64,000 nucleotides of DNA from positions 868,001 through 932,000 of the forward strand of contig NZ_CP089925.1 of assembly GCF_021284745.1 (NCBI RefSeq), read 5' to 3'. The notes under the pieces are model-generated. The model was not told the origin of the DNA. It ran no database searches and worked only from the letters and a program-made list of their open reading frames with translations. Positions 36,952 through 46,567 of this stretch are shown here, piece by piece. This stretch comes from Lysobacter sp. KIS68-7 (GTDB lineage Bacteria; Pseudomonadota; Gammaproteobacteria; Xanthomonadales; Xanthomonadaceae). The position numbers and the translations under genes are program-made. Numbering within the stretch: position 1 is the stretch's first letter; each line of letters begins with the position of its first letter.

Positions 36952-38931
36952 TTGCACGGCCTCAACCCTCCCCAACGCCAGGCCGTGCTGCACGTCGACG
37001 GGCCGTTGCTGGTGCTGGCGGGCGCGGGCAGCGGCAAGACGCGCGTGATCGTGGAAAAGATCGCGCACCTGGTCGCCTCCGGCCGCATGCCGGCGCGTCG
37101 CATCGCTGCGATCACCTTCACCAACAAGTCCGCGCGCGAGATGAAGGAGCGCGTGGCCAAGCGCCTGAAGGGCGACGCCGGCGAAGGCCTCACGATCTGC
37201 ACCTTCCACGCCCTCGGCCTGAAGATGTTGCAGATCGAGCACGCGAAGATCGGCTTGCGCCGCGGGTTTTCGATCTTCGACTCGGACGACAGCAACGCGC
37301 AGATCAAGGACCTCCTGCCGCCGGGCAGCAAGCCCGACGCGATCGACGCGGCGCGCAACCTCATCTCGCGCGCGAAGAACGCGTGCCTGTCGCCCGAGCA
37401 AGCCGCCGAAGCGGCGCAGAGCATCCGCGAGCGCGAAGCCGCCGCCCTGTACGCGCGCTACCAGCAGCGCCTGTCCGCATTCAACGCCGTCGACTTCGAC
37501 GACCTCATCCGCCTGCCCGTGCACCTGTTGGAAGCCGACGAGGAAGCCGTGGCCGCCTGGCGCGAGCGCATCGGCTACCTCCTCGTCGACGAGTGCCAGG
37601 ACACCAACGACGCGCAGTACCGGCTGCTCAAGGCGCTGGCAGGCCCGCGCGGCGATTTCACCTGCGTGGGCGACGACGACCAGTCCATCTACGCATGGCG
37701 CGGCGCGAACCCCGACAACCTGTTGTCGCTGGGCACGGACTACCCCGCGCTGAAGATCGTCAAGCTCGAACAGAACTACCGCTGCAGCAATCGCGTGCTG
37801 CGCGCGGCGAATGCGCTGATCGCGCACAACCCGCACGAGCATCCCAAGACGCTGTGGAGCGACCAGGCCGACGGCGAGCGCATCCGCGTGTGGGAATGCC
37901 GCGACGGCGCGCACGAGGCGGAGAAGGTCGCCGACCAGATCCACTTCCTCAACCAGTCGCGCGGCGCGCCGTGGAGCGACTTCTGCATCCTGTTCCGCGG
38001 CAACCACCAGTCGCGGCCGCTGGAAAAGGCGATGCAGTTGTTGCGCGTGCCTTACCACCTCAGCGGCGGCACGGCGTTCCTGGACCGCGGCGAAGTGAAG
38101 GATGCGATGGCGTGGTTGCGCTGCATCGCCAATCCCGATGACGACGCGGCCTTCCTGCGCGCGGTGCAGTCGCCCAAGCGCGAAGTGGGCGCGACGACGC
38201 TGGCCAAGCTGGCGGAGCTGGCGCAGCACGCGCATCTGTCGCTGTCGCGCGCGGCCACGTCGGTGGGCCTGCTCAAGCAGTTGCCCGCGCGCAGCGCGAA
38301 TGCGTTGCAGGGTTTCGCCGACCTGTTGCAGGGCCTGCGTGGCGATGCCGCGCGCATGCCGCCCGCCGAACTGGTGCGCAAGCTCAATGAACGCTCCGGC
38401 CTGCTCGCGATGGTGCGCGCGCAGTGCAAGGACGAAGCGACGTTCCAGCGCCGCCGCCAGAACCTCGACGAACTCGCGGACTGGTTCGACGGCCCGAAGA
38501 CCTCCGGCCCCGGCGAACTCGCCGCGGCGCTTGCGCTGCTTTCGCACGCCGACAAGGGCGATGCCGGCAACCAGGTCCGCCTGATGAGCCTGCATGCGGC
38601 GAAGGGCCTGGAGTTCCGTTACGTCTTCATCGTCGGCGTGGAGGACGGCAACCTGCCGCACGAAGCGTCGCTGGAGGAAGGGCGACTGGATGAAGAACGT
38701 CGCCTGATGTACGTGGGCATCACGCGCGCGAAGGAACAACTCTGGCTGTCGCATTCGCGCGAAGCGCAGCGCTGGGGCGAGAGGCAACGCCTGTTGCCGA
38801 GCCGCTTCCTCGACGAGCTGCCGTCGGACGAACTGCAGCGCGATGGCGCCGACCCGGTGGCCGATGCCGCGCAGAAGCAGGAACGCGCGAGCGCAGGCTT
38901 CGCCGCGATCCGCGCATTGCTCGATGCATAG
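36952..38931 (+). CDS. rep: ATP-dependent DNA helicase Rep
   Basis: Superfamily 1A 3'-5' helicase assisting replisomes past obstacles, 659 residues. Motifs in order: AGAGSGKT (23-30, Walker A), TFTNKSA (Ia), the DECQDTN motif [15 protein letters not shown] (III), QNYRCS (IV) and [14 protein letters not shown] (V) with GITRAKEQL (VI). Total length and the N-terminal [11 protein letters not shown] fit Rep rather than UvrD. The start is TTG at 36952 with GGAG seven bases upstream. The stop overlaps the following GNAT gene by 8 nt. Confidence 0.95.
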   Translation: MHGLNPPQRQAVLHVDGPLLVLAGAGSGKTRVIVEKIAHLVASGRMPARRIAAITFTNKSAREMKERVAKRLKGDAGEGLTICTFHALGLKMLQIEHAKIGLRRGFSIFDSDDSNAQIKDLLPPGSKPDAIDAARNLISRAKNACLSPEQAAEAAQSIREREAAALYARYQQRLSAFNAVDFDDLIRLPVHLLEADEEAVAAWRERIGYLLVDECQDTNDAQYRLLKALAGPRGDFTCVGDDDQSIYAWRGANPDNLLSLGTDYPALKIVKLEQNYRCSNRVLRAANALIAHNPHEHPKTLWSDQADGERIRVWECRDGAHEAEKVADQIHFLNQSRGAPWSDFCILFRGNHQSRPLEKAMQLLRVPYHLSGGTAFLDRGEVKDAMAWLRCIANPDDDAAFLRAVQSPKREVGATTLAKLAELAQHAHLSLSRAATSVGLLKQLPARSANALQGFADLLQGLRGDAARMPPAELVRKLNERSGLLAMVRAQCKDEATFQRRRQNLDELADWFDGPKTSGPGELAAALALLSHADKGDAGNQVRLMSLHAAKGLEFRYVFIVGVEDGNLPHEASLEEGRLDEERRLMYVGITRAKEQLWLSHSREAQRWGERQRLLPSRFLDELPSDELQRDGADPVADAAQKQERASAGFAAIRALLDA

Positions 38932-39427
38932 CGCGTCGCTGCGCGTGCGCGACATCGCGGACGCGGATGCCGCGGCCATCCTCGCGCTGAACCTCGAATC
39001 CGAGGAGGTGCTCAGCCCGATGGACGCCGCCCGCTACGCGCAATTGCGCGCGCAGGCGGTGTACGGGCGCGTGCTCGAGGAAGACGGCACGGCGATCGCC
39101 TTCCTCCTCGCCTTCCGCGAAGGCACGGCGTACGACAGTCCCAACTACCGGTGGTTCGATGCGACTTGCGACGCCTTCCTCTACGTCGATCGCATCGTCG
39201 TCGCCGCTACGCACCAGGGCCATGGGCTCGGCGCGCTGCTGTACGAAGACCTGTTCGCGTTCGCGCGGTCCAGCGGCGTGCCGCGCGTGACCTGCGAATT
39301 CGACATCGAGCCGCCGAACGAACCCTCGCGGCGATTTCATGCGCGCTTCGGTTTCCGCGAAGTCGGTACGCAGGTGCTCGGCGACGGCAAGAAGCGCGTG
39401 TCGCTGCAGAGTGTCGAGCTCGGCTGA
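38924..39427 (+). CDS. GNAT-family N-acetyltransferase
   Basis: GCN5-related acetyltransferase of 167 residues; transfers acetyl from acetyl-CoA to an unknown amine. Acetyl-CoA site is visible as the beta4-alpha3 turn VDRIVVAATHQGHGLGALLYEDLFAFA (about 88-114, the Q/R-x-x-G-x-G/A signature as HQGHGLG), followed by ARFGFREVG near the end. The ATG lies inside the last codons of rep (8-nt overlap) in another frame, so it is probably co-expressed with the helicase. The substrate cannot be inferred. Confidence 0.88.
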   Translation: MHSASLRVRDIADADAAAILALNLESEEVLSPMDAARYAQLRAQAVYGRVLEEDGTAIAFLLAFREGTAYDSPNYRWFDATCDAFLYVDRIVVAATHQGHGLGALLYEDLFAFARSSGVPRVTCEFDIEPPNEPSRRFHARFGFREVGTQVLGDGKKRVSLQSVELG

Positions 39428-39487
39428 CACGCCTGCGCCATCGCAGCTTCGCTAAACTCGCCGGCCCTGACCCGCCGGACCCGACTC

Positions 39488-40453
39488 ATGCGTTTCGTTC
39501 CCCAGGCTGCCCTCTCCGCTGCCGTGTTGTTGGCACTTGCCGGTTGCGTGACGACGTCGGAGTCCGGCATGTCGGCGGCGGCCGAAGCCGATGCCGCGGC
39601 GGCCGACAAAACGCCCTGGACGCCGACGCCCAGGGTGAAAACGCCGACGCATGCACCGGCCACCGCGCAGGCCGAGCCGCCCGCCGACGATTCGCTCAAC
39701 GCCACCGTCTGGTACCAGCGTGCGGCCGAACGCGACCTGGTGTATCGCACGGTGTATCGCGGTGCGTCGTATCGCTTGGAGGCCGCGCTGAAGGACAAGC
39801 ATTGGGATGCGCTGCCGAAGGAAGACCGCAGCGGCGATGCCTCGCGCCTTGCGCCCGCGATCATCGTCGACGTCGACGAAACGGTGCTCGACAACGCACC
39901 CAGCCAGGTGCGCGCGATCCGCGAACAGCGCGGCTTCAACGAGGCGGCGTGGGGCCAGTGGGTCTCCGAGCGCAAGGCGAAGCCCTTGCCGGGCGCCGTC
40001 GAATTCCTGACGAGCGCGGCGAAGCAGGGCGTCACCGTTTTCTACATCACCAATCGCGATGCGAGCCTCACCGCCGACACCATCGCGAACCTGCGCCAGG
40101 CGGGCTTCCCGGTCGCGAAGGACGACCAGGTGCTCGGGCTCGGCACGGTCGTCGATGGCTGCGAGCAGGAAGGCTCGGAGAAGTCCTGCCGCCGCCAGCT
40201 CGTGGGTCGCACGCACCGGGTGCTGATGCAGTTCGGCGACCAGGTCGGGGATTTCGTGCAGATCCTCGCCAACACGCCCGAAGGTCGCGCGCAGGCCGTC
40301 GCGCCCTACACGACGTGGATCGGCGAGCGGTGGTTCGTGCTGCCGAACCCGATGTACGGGTCCTGGGAGCCGGCACTGTTCAACAACGACTGGCGCCAGC
40401 CGGCCGGCGCGCGGCGCGCGCAGAAGATCCAGGCGCTTGACGACGCCAAGTAA
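39488..40453 (+). CDS. HAD-superfamily acid phosphatase lipoprotein (class C, e(P4)-like)
   Basis: Outer-membrane or periplasmic lipoprotein of 321 residues. The signal peptide ends in the lipobox LAGC (Cys at about 20). An Ala/Pro/Thr-rich linker leads to a class C (DDDD) phosphatase domain: DVDETVLDN with two catalytic Asp, then ITNRD and the C-terminal FGDQVGDF with the second Asp pair. Such enzymes strip phosphate from nucleotides or other organic phosphates outside the cytoplasm. TAAACT (39453-39458) is a likely -10. A hairpin and a candidate small RNA follow. Confidence 0.92.
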   Translation: MRFVPQAALSAAVLLALAGCVTTSESGMSAAAEADAAAADKTPWTPTPRVKTPTHAPATAQAEPPADDSLNATVWYQRAAERDLVYRTVYRGASYRLEAALKDKHWDALPKEDRSGDASRLAPAIIVDVDETVLDNAPSQVRAIREQRGFNEAAWGQWVSERKAKPLPGAVEFLTSAAKQGVTVFYITNRDASLTADTIANLRQAGFPVAKDDQVLGLGTVVDGCEQEGSEKSCRRQLVGRTHRVLMQFGDQVGDFVQILANTPEGRAQAVAPYTTWIGERWFVLPNPMYGSWEPALFNNDWRQPAGARRAQKIQALDDAK

Positions 40454-40466
40454 TTCAATGGCTTGC

Positions 40467-40605
40467 GAGGCAACATTTCAGGTGTTGCCTCAACTACGGC
40501 CGCTGGGCTAGCCTGCACGCATCCGGCCTGCGCCGGAGCCATGCCACAACCGATGTCTTCCGGCCCTGCCGGACTTGAAGGAGGCCTCGCGCCTCCTTTT
40601 TCTTT
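40467..40605 (+). ncRNA. Candidate small RNA or structured 3' region
   Basis: The 176-nt gap between the phosphatase and lipoprotein genes starts with a 9-bp hairpin (GAGGCAACA / TGTTGCCTC, 40467-40491) and ends with a strong terminator (40578-40605). Inside, TTGCCT (40485-40490) and TAGCCT (40509-40514) are 18 nt apart, a promoter-like pair that would give a transcript of about 85 nt. The body has C-rich loops and CCTCC, which could pair with Shine-Dalgarno sequences. Alternatively it is an mRNA 3' end with two hairpins. Confidence 0.4.
40578..40605 (+). terminator. Intrinsic terminator
   Basis: Stem AAGGAGGC / GCCTCCTT with a CTCGC loop (40578-40598), followed by TTTTTCTTT. It ends either the phosphatase transcript or the candidate small RNA. 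Confidence 0.8.
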
Positions 40606-40629
40606 GGCTGGTTGGGCGATGATCCGCGC

Positions 40630-41574
40630 ATGCCGCTCACAACCCGCCCGGCCCCCGTTGTCCGCCTCACGCTCGCCGGCGCCTTGGCTTGCGCCACATT
40701 GCTCGCCGCCTGCCAGCGCAGCGCACCTGCGGTGCCCGGCGGCGACCGCCCGACGCAGGCCGTGCTCGAACTCGCGCAACGCCTGCGCAGCAACGACGCC
40801 AAGGGCTTCGCGACGGTCGCGGTGCCACCGGACCTGCATGCGCGCCTCGAGACCGCCTGGCGCACCGGACGCAGCCGTTGGCCGTTGGATGAACTGCCCC
40901 TGGAAGATCGCCTGCCCGCGATGCTCGCCGCGCTGTCCGCCGACGATGCGCGCACGAGCCTGCAGAAGACCTTCGACCATCAGTTCGCCAACGCGGGCGA
41001 GGACCTGCGTTCGGCCGCGACCTCGCTCGGCGTGTTCGGCGTCGAATACATCCGCAAGGAAGGCCATTACAGCGCCGCCGAGCGCGATCACTACACGCAG
41101 TCGGTCGCAGCCATGAGCCGCTGGGCCGCGAACGCGCCGCTGTCGGATCCGCGTCGTGCGCGCGGCGCGATCGCCCTGCTGACCACCGCGGCACGGCGCA
41201 CGGGGATCGCCTCCGCCGACGACCTCGCCAACCTGGGGCTCGACGAATCGCTGGAGCGCCTCGGGCCCTTCCTCGCCGCGAGCAAGCAGGTCTTCGCCTC
41301 CTACGGCCTGGACCTGGATGCGACCCTCGGCGGCCTGCAGGCCACGCTGGTGCAGCAGACCGGCGACGTCGCCACCGTCCGCTTGCGCTACACGCTGGGC
41401 ACGCAGGTCGTGGACACCATGCTGGAGGTCCAGCGCATTGATGGCCGCTGGTACCTGGAGGATTACCTGCGCAATGCCGAGGCCTCGCTGGACGGCCCGG
41501 GCGCGCGTGCGCAGAGCGCCCCGGCGGCTGTTTCGGCAAGCCCATCGGCCGGTAACGGGGCAGCTTCGCCATAA
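40630..41574 (+). CDS. Lipoprotein of unknown function upstream of plsB
   Basis: A 314-residue lipoprotein: the signal sequence has lipobox LAAC (Cys at about 28, LLAACQ), then a mostly helical domain, and near the end a stretch like a small beta domain (VRLRYTLGTQVVDTMLEVQRIDGRWYLEDYL) before an Ala/Ser-rich tail. I recognise no named family; the DGRWYLEDYL region resembles the end of NTF2-like or DUF4878-type domains. It ends exactly where the plsB start region begins (TAATG), so both may be co-transcribed and it could belong to envelope lipid metabolism. MPLTTRP is preferred over the start six codons earlier. Confidence 0.8.
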   Translation: MPLTTRPAPVVRLTLAGALACATLLAACQRSAPAVPGGDRPTQAVLELAQRLRSNDAKGFATVAVPPDLHARLETAWRTGRSRWPLDELPLEDRLPAMLAALSADDARTSLQKTFDHQFANAGEDLRSAATSLGVFGVEYIRKEGHYSAAERDHYTQSVAAMSRWAANAPLSDPRRARGAIALLTTAARRTGIASADDLANLGLDESLERLGPFLAASKQVFASYGLDLDATLGGLQATLVQQTGDVATVRLRYTLGTQVVDTMLEVQRIDGRWYLEDYLRNAEASLDGPGARAQSAPAAVSASPSAGNGAASP

Positions 41575-41575
41575 T
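41570..41575 (+). promoter_or_regulatory. -10 element (CATAAT) before plsB
   Basis: CATAAT overlaps the lipoprotein stop and ends 7 nt before the ATG at 41583, pointing to a leaderless internal promoter for plsB and to MPNQPTLPLF as the true N-terminus. Confidence 0.4.
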
Positions 41576-41582
41576 GGCGGCG

Positions 41583-44387
41583 ATGCCGAACCAACCGACC
41601 CTCCCGCTTTTCGACGACGAACCCTCCAAGCCTGCCGCGTCGCAGGCCGAAGGCGCGCCGACCGCGCCGCCCGGAAACGGCGACACGCCGGAGCTTCCGT
41701 CGAATCCCATGCCGTCGAACCCGACGCCGGAAGACCCCTCGGCCGCGCACGACGCGCCGGAGCTTCCGCTCGAACTCCCGCCGCCGCCCGGCTCGCAAGG
41801 CACGCGCGGACCGTCCAATGCGGTGGGCGCACGTCCGCCGCTGTGGGCGCGCCTGATGGGCAAGCTGCTCGAGCCGTGGATCGAGATCGAACTCGAACCG
41901 AAGACGCCCGCCGAATTCGCCGACGGCCGCCCCGTCTGCTACGTGCTCGAAGACTACGGCCTGTCGAACGCACTGATCCTGGAACGCGCGTGTCGCGAAG
42001 CCGGGCTGCCGTCGCCGCTGCAACCGATGCCGGGCGATCCGCTGGGTCGCAAGCGCGCCTACGTCGCGCTCTCGCGTCGCAACGCCAACACGCTGAAGGT
42101 GCTCGGGCTCACGCCGGGGCCCGAACACAAGACGCACTCCGGTTCGCTCGCGCGCCTGCTGCAGGCGCATCGCGAAGACCCCGAACTCGACGTGCAACTC
42201 GTGCCCGTCTCGATCTTCGTCGGCCGCGCGCCGGACAAGCACAGTGGCTGGTTCTCGGTGCTGTTCTCCGAAAACTGGACGATTGTCGGCCGTTTCCGCC
42301 GCCTGCTCGCGATCCTGCTCAACGGGCGCTCGACGACCGTGCAGTTCGCCCCGCCGGTCTCGGTGCGCGCCTCGGTCGACGAAGGCCTGGAACCGCAACG
42401 CACCGTGCGCAAGCTCTCGCGCGTGCTGCGTGCGCATTTCCGCCGCATTCGCGCCGCGATCATCGGGCCCGACCTGTCGACGCGCCGCCTGCTCGCCGAC
42501 CAGGTGCTCTCCGCCGATTCGGTGAAGGAAGCCATCGCCGACCAGGCGCGCCGCGAGAACTCCAAGGATCCGGAGAAGGGCAAGGCCGAAGCGTGGAAGA
42601 AGGCGCACGCCTACATCTACGAAATCGCGGCCGACTACTCGCATCCGGTCGTGCGTTCGGTGAGCTTCATGCTCACCACGGTGTGGAACCGCATCTACCG
42701 CGGCGTGCTCGTGCACCACCTGGACACGCTCAAGCAGAACGCGCCCGGCCATGAAGTCGTCTATGTGCCCTGCCATCGCAGCCACATGGATTACCTGTTG
42801 CTCAGCTACCTGCTCTACACCAAGGGCATCGTGCCGCCGCACATCGCCGCGGGCATCAACCTCAACCTGCCGGTGATCGGGTCGCTGCTGCGTCGCGGCG
42901 GTGCGTTCTTCCTGCGCCGCAGCTTCCGCGGCAACGCGCTGTATTCGGCGGTGTTCACCGAGTACGTCTCGCAGCTGGTCGCCGGCGGCTACTCGCTCGA
43001 GTACTTCATCGAAGGCGGGCGCTCGCGCACGGGCCGCCTGCTGCCGCCGAAGGGCGGCATGGTCGCGATGACGGTGCGCGCGTTCCTGCGCCAGCCCACG
43101 CGCCCGGTGCTGTTCCAGCCCGTCTACATCGGCTACGAAAAGCTGCTCGAAGGCGACAGCTACCTCGACGAGCTGATCGGCAAGCCGAAGCAGAAGGAAT
43201 CGATCTGGCAGCTGCTCATGAGCATCCCGCGGGTGCTGCGCAGCAATTACGGTCAGGTCGTGGTGAATTTCGGCGAGCCCATCCGCCTCAACGACATGCT
43301 CGCCGAACACGCGCCGGCGTGGGACGGCTCGCCGCTGGACGAAGACGATCGCCCGGATTGGTTGTCCGACACGGTGGACGCCACCGCGCAGCGCATCCAG
43401 GTCAACATCAACCGCGCCGCGGACGTGAACCCGATCAACCTGCTCGCGATGGCGCTGTTGTCCACGCCGAAGCACGCGATGGGCGAGGCCGACCTGCAGG
43501 CGCAGATCACGCTGGCCAAGACGCTGCTCTCCGACGTGCCGTATTCCGATCGCGTGACCGTCACGCCGCATACGCCGGAGCAGATCATCGCGCACGGCGA
43601 AGAAATCCAGATGCTCTCGCGCACCAAGCACCCGCTCGGCGACGTGCTGAGCGTGGACGACGACACCGCGGGCCTGCTCAGTTACTACCGCAACAACGTG
43701 CTGCACCTGTTCACCGCTTCGGCGTGGATCGCGGTGTGCTTCCTGCACAACCGGCGCCTGTCGCGCGTGCAGTTGCAGCGCCTGGGCCGCACGGTCTATC
43801 CGTTCCTGAAGGGCGAGCTGTTCCTGCCGTGGGACGAGGCCGGCTTCTCCGAACGCATCGAACGCACGATCGAGGTGTTCATCCGCGAAGGCCTGATCAC
43901 CCAGGTCAACGAAGACGAAGGCGGCATGCTCGCGCGCAGCGGCGGCCAGACCGACGAGGTGTTCCGCCTGCGTGCCATCGGCCATTCGCTGCAGCAGGCC
44001 TTCGAGCGCTATTACATCGCGATTTCGGTGCTGGTGAAGAACGGCGCGGGCACGCTGTCGTCGGGTGAATTGGAGAGCCTGTGCCAGCTCGCCGCGCAGC
44101 GCCTGTCGCTGCTGTACGCACCGGCCGCGCCGGAATTCTTCGACCGCACGCTGTTCCGCGGCTTCATCCAGAAGCTGCGCGAGATGCGGATGGTGTGGCC
44201 GAACGAAGCCGGCAAGCTGATGTTCGACGAACGCCTGGACGCGTGGGCGAAGGACGCGCGCATCATCCTGGGCCGCGAGCTGCGCCATACGATCGAGAAG
44301 GTGAGCCCGGAAGCGGCGAAGCCGAAGTCGATGGCCGTACCGTTGCCGCCGCCGGAAGAAATGCCGCCCCCGCCGCCGGAGGCGTGA
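41583..44387 (+). CDS. plsB: Glycerol-3-phosphate 1-O-acyltransferase
   Basis: First committed step of phospholipid synthesis, transferring an acyl chain to glycerol-3-phosphate. 934 residues with the PlsB acyltransferase motifs: block I HRSHMDYLLLS (H-x4-D), block II with FFLRRSFRG, block III EGGRSRTGR and block IV PVYIGYE. The N-terminal ~80 residues are Pro-rich and low in complexity (SNPMPSNPTPEDP) and the C-terminus ends in a Pro-rich tail (PLPPPEEMPPPPP). The start at 41583 follows CATAAT by 7 nt; an ATG three codons upstream (41574) overlaps the previous stop and is the alternative. Confidence 0.95.
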   Translation: MPNQPTLPLFDDEPSKPAASQAEGAPTAPPGNGDTPELPSNPMPSNPTPEDPSAAHDAPELPLELPPPPGSQGTRGPSNAVGARPPLWARLMGKLLEPWIEIELEPKTPAEFADGRPVCYVLEDYGLSNALILERACREAGLPSPLQPMPGDPLGRKRAYVALSRRNANTLKVLGLTPGPEHKTHSGSLARLLQAHREDPELDVQLVPVSIFVGRAPDKHSGWFSVLFSENWTIVGRFRRLLAILLNGRSTTVQFAPPVSVRASVDEGLEPQRTVRKLSRVLRAHFRRIRAAIIGPDLSTRRLLADQVLSADSVKEAIADQARRENSKDPEKGKAEAWKKAHAYIYEIAADYSHPVVRSVSFMLTTVWNRIYRGVLVHHLDTLKQNAPGHEVVYVPCHRSHMDYLLLSYLLYTKGIVPPHIAAGINLNLPVIGSLLRRGGAFFLRRSFRGNALYSAVFTEYVSQLVAGGYSLEYFIEGGRSRTGRLLPPKGGMVAMTVRAFLRQPTRPVLFQPVYIGYEKLLEGDSYLDELIGKPKQKESIWQLLMSIPRVLRSNYGQVVVNFGEPIRLNDMLAEHAPAWDGSPLDEDDRPDWLSDTVDATAQRIQVNINRAADVNPINLLAMALLSTPKHAMGEADLQAQITLAKTLLSDVPYSDRVTVTPHTPEQIIAHGEEIQMLSRTKHPLGDVLSVDDDTAGLLSYYRNNVLHLFTASAWIAVCFLHNRRLSRVQLQRLGRTVYPFLKGELFLPWDEAGFSERIERTIEVFIREGLITQVNEDEGGMLARSGGQTDEVFRLRAIGHSLQQAFERYYIAISVLVKNGAGTLSSGELESLCQLAAQRLSLLYAPAAPEFFDRTLFRGFIQKLREMRMVWPNEAGKLMFDERLDAWAKDARIILGRELRHTIEKVSPEAAKPKSMAVPLPPPEEMPPPPPEA

Positions 44388-44393
44388 GGGGGC

Positions 44394-44612
44394 TTACGCC
44401 GGTTCGTCGGGGATCAGCGCCGATTCGAGCTTCGCGATGCAGTCCTTGAGCTGCAGGCGGCGCTTCTTCAGGCGCTTGATCGTGAGTTCGTCGGTCTCGG
44501 CGTCCAGCTGCAGCCGTTCGATGGCGGCGTCGAGGTCGCGGTGCTCGAGCTTGAGCTCGATCACGCGCTGGGAGATGCGGGCGAGTTCGCCGGGTTCGGT
44601 CGGCTGGTTCAC
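44394..44612 (-). CDS. YdcH/DUF465-family small coiled-coil protein
   Basis: A 72-residue highly charged helical protein ([16 protein letters not shown] ... [19 protein letters not shown]), matching the YdcH/DUF465 family of short coiled coils of unknown function. The start is GTG at 44612. TAAGCT ends exactly 6 nt upstream of it on the same strand (44619-44624), which fits a leaderless transcript. It is convergent with plsB (6 nt between stops) and divergent from ttcA. Confidence 0.85.
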   Translation of the reverse strand: MNQPTEPGELARISQRVIELKLEHRDLDAAIERLQLDAETDELTIKRLKKRRLQLKDCIAKLESALIPDEPA

Positions 44613-44618
44613 GCGCCG

Positions 44619-44624
44619 AGCTTA
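44619..44624 (-). promoter_or_regulatory. -10 element (TAAGCT) before the YdcH-like gene
   Basis: TAAGCT ends 6 nt before the GTG start on the minus strand, as in the other predicted leaderless genes here. Confidence 0.35.
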
Positions 44625-44681
44625 GCGCGGACGGGCCGGGCCGCGTTGCTAGAATGCGTGTCCGCACGCGTTTTTCCGACC

Positions 44682-45581
44682 ATGTCGACCATTGCCCCCC
44701 TGCCCCTGCTCGAGCCCCAGCCGCGCGCACGCCGCCGCGAGCACGAGCGGCTGCGCCTGGCCAAGCGCCTGCGCCACCAGGTGGGGCGCGCGATCGCCGA
44801 TTTCGGGATGATCGAAGAAGGCGACAAGGTGATGGTGTGCCTGTCCGGCGGCAAGGACAGCTACACGATGCTCGACATCCTCCTGCAGCTGCGGGAGAAG
44901 GCGCCGGTCTCCTTCGAACTGCACGCGGTCAACCTGGACCAGAAGCAGCCGAACTTCCCGGAGCACGTGCTGCCCGATTACCTGAAGTCGCTCGGCGTGC
45001 CGTACACGATCCTGGAGCAGGACACCTATTCGGTGGTCAAGCGCGTCGTGCCGGAAGGCAAGACGATGTGCTCGCTGTGCTCGCGCCTGCGCCGCGGCGC
45101 GCTGTACTCGCACGCCGAAGCCGAAGGTTTCACGAAGATCGCGCTCGGCCACCATCGCGACGACCTGGTCGCCACGTTCTTCCTGAACATGTTCTTCCAC
45201 GCCAAGCTCAGTGGCATGCCACCGAAGCTGCGATCGGACGACGGCAAGCACGTGGTGATCCGCCCGCTGGCCTACGTGCGCGAGGCCGACATCACCGAAT
45301 ATGCGATGGCGCGCGAATTCCCCATCATCCCGTGCACGCTGTGCGGCTCGCAGGAAAACCTGCAGCGCAAGCAGGTGGCGCGCATGATGGCGGAGTGGGA
45401 GAAGGAATCCCCCGGCCGCATCGAGAGCATTGCGCGTGCGCTCGGCGACGTGCGGCCTTCGCAGCTCAGCGACCCGACGCTGTTCGATTTCCTCACGCTC
45501 GGCGCGCGGACCGACGGCCCGCTGCCGGATGCGCATGCGTGGTTGGCGGGAACGCCGCACGAACCCGGCGACGACGAGTAA
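44682..45581 (+). CDS. ttcA: tRNA 2-thiocytidine(32) synthetase
   Basis: TtcA inserts sulfur at C32 of certain tRNAs, using ATP and an iron-sulfur cluster. 299 residues with the PP-loop SGGKDS (55-60) and two cysteine pairs, MCSLC (about residue 128-132) and PCTLCGS (about 220), that bind the cluster. TAGAAT (44650-44655) is a probable -10. The open frame upstream overlaps the YdcH-like gene antisense and is not used. Confidence 0.96.
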   Translation: MSTIAPLPLLEPQPRARRREHERLRLAKRLRHQVGRAIADFGMIEEGDKVMVCLSGGKDSYTMLDILLQLREKAPVSFELHAVNLDQKQPNFPEHVLPDYLKSLGVPYTILEQDTYSVVKRVVPEGKTMCSLCSRLRRGALYSHAEAEGFTKIALGHHRDDLVATFFLNMFFHAKLSGMPPKLRSDDGKHVVIRPLAYVREADITEYAMAREFPIIPCTLCGSQENLQRKQVARMMAEWEKESPGRIESIARALGDVRPSQLSDPTLFDFLTLGARTDGPLPDAHAWLAGTPHEPGDDE

Positions 45582-45613
45582 ACTCGGCGCCCAACTTAGG
45601 TCCTGCATTCCGA

Positions 45614-46519
45614 ATGTTCTTTCGCAACCTGACGCTGTTCCGCTTCCCCACCTCGCTCGACCTGTCCGAAATCGAATCCCGCCTCGCCGAATGCGCGCTC
45701 AAGCCCGTCGGTGCGCTGGAGCTGTCTTCGCGCGGCTTCATCTCGCCCTTCGGCCGCGACGGCGAATCGCTCTCGCACAAGATCTCCGATGCGATCTGGC
45801 TGAGCGTGGGCAGCGAAGAGAAGATCCTGCCGGGCGCGGTGGTGAACGACCTGCTTTCGCGCAAGCTCGAGGAAATCGAGCGCAAGGAAGGCCGCAAGCC
45901 GGGCGGACGCGCGCGCAAGCGGCTCAAGGAAGACCTGGTGCACGAACTGCTGCCGCGCGCCTTCGTGCGCCCGGGCCGCACCGATGCGCTGCTGGACCTG
46001 TCGCATGGCCTGTGCGTGGTCGACTCGTCCTCGCGCAAGGCCGCTGAAAACGTGGTGAGCGAGATCCGCCACGCGCTCGGCAGCTTCCCGGCGCTGCCGG
46101 TGAATGCAGAAGTCGCGCCGCGCAGCATCCTCACCGGCTGGGTCGCGGGCGAACCGCTGCCCGAAGGCCTGTCGATCGGCGACGAATGCGAGCTCAAGGA
46201 CGCCGCCGACAAGGGCGCGGTGGTGAAATGCCAGCGCCAGGAGTTGCAGAGCGACGAGATCGCCAAGCACCTGGAGTCCGGCAAGCAGGTGACGCGCCTG
46301 GCCCTCACGTTGGACGACCACGTCTCCTTCGTGCTCGGCGAAGACCTGGTGGTGCGCAAGTTCAAGCTGCTGGAAGGCGCGGTCGATGCGATGGAATCGA
46401 CCGAGCGCGACGATGTGCGCGCCGAACTCGACGCACGCTTCGCCCTCATGGCGGGCGAGGCCAAGCGGCTGTTCAACGTGCTGGAACCGGCGTTGAAGAT
46501 TTCGCGCGTGGAAGAATGA
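45614..46519 (+). CDS. rdgC: Recombination-associated protein RdgC
   Basis: Ring-shaped nucleoid-associated protein that binds DNA and restrains RecA, 301 residues, the family's usual length. The N-terminus MFFRNLTLFRF, the SSRGFISPFG block, the LLPRAFVRPGRTDALLDL segment and LTLDDHVSFVLGEDLVVRKFK are characteristic. The ATG at 45614 follows ttcA by 32 nt. TAAACT overlapping the ttcA stop (45579-45584) may be its -10. Confidence 0.96.
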   Translation: MFFRNLTLFRFPTSLDLSEIESRLAECALKPVGALELSSRGFISPFGRDGESLSHKISDAIWLSVGSEEKILPGAVVNDLLSRKLEEIERKEGRKPGGRARKRLKEDLVHELLPRAFVRPGRTDALLDLSHGLCVVDSSSRKAAENVVSEIRHALGSFPALPVNAEVAPRSILTGWVAGEPLPEGLSIGDECELKDAADKGAVVKCQRQELQSDEIAKHLESGKQVTRLALTLDDHVSFVLGEDLVVRKFKLLEGAVDAMESTERDDVRAELDARFALMAGEAKRLFNVLEPALKISRVEE

Positions 46520-46554
46520 CGCAGCCCAAGCGAATTTCACGCGCCCGCTCGTTC

Positions 46555-46560
46555 TAGAAT
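46555..46560 (+). promoter_or_regulatory. -10 element (TAGAAT) for a leaderless YgjP-like mRNA
   Basis: TAGAAT ends 7 nt before the ATG at 46568 with the spacer CCGTCGC. Confidence 0.45.
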
Positions 46561-46567
46561 CCGTCGC

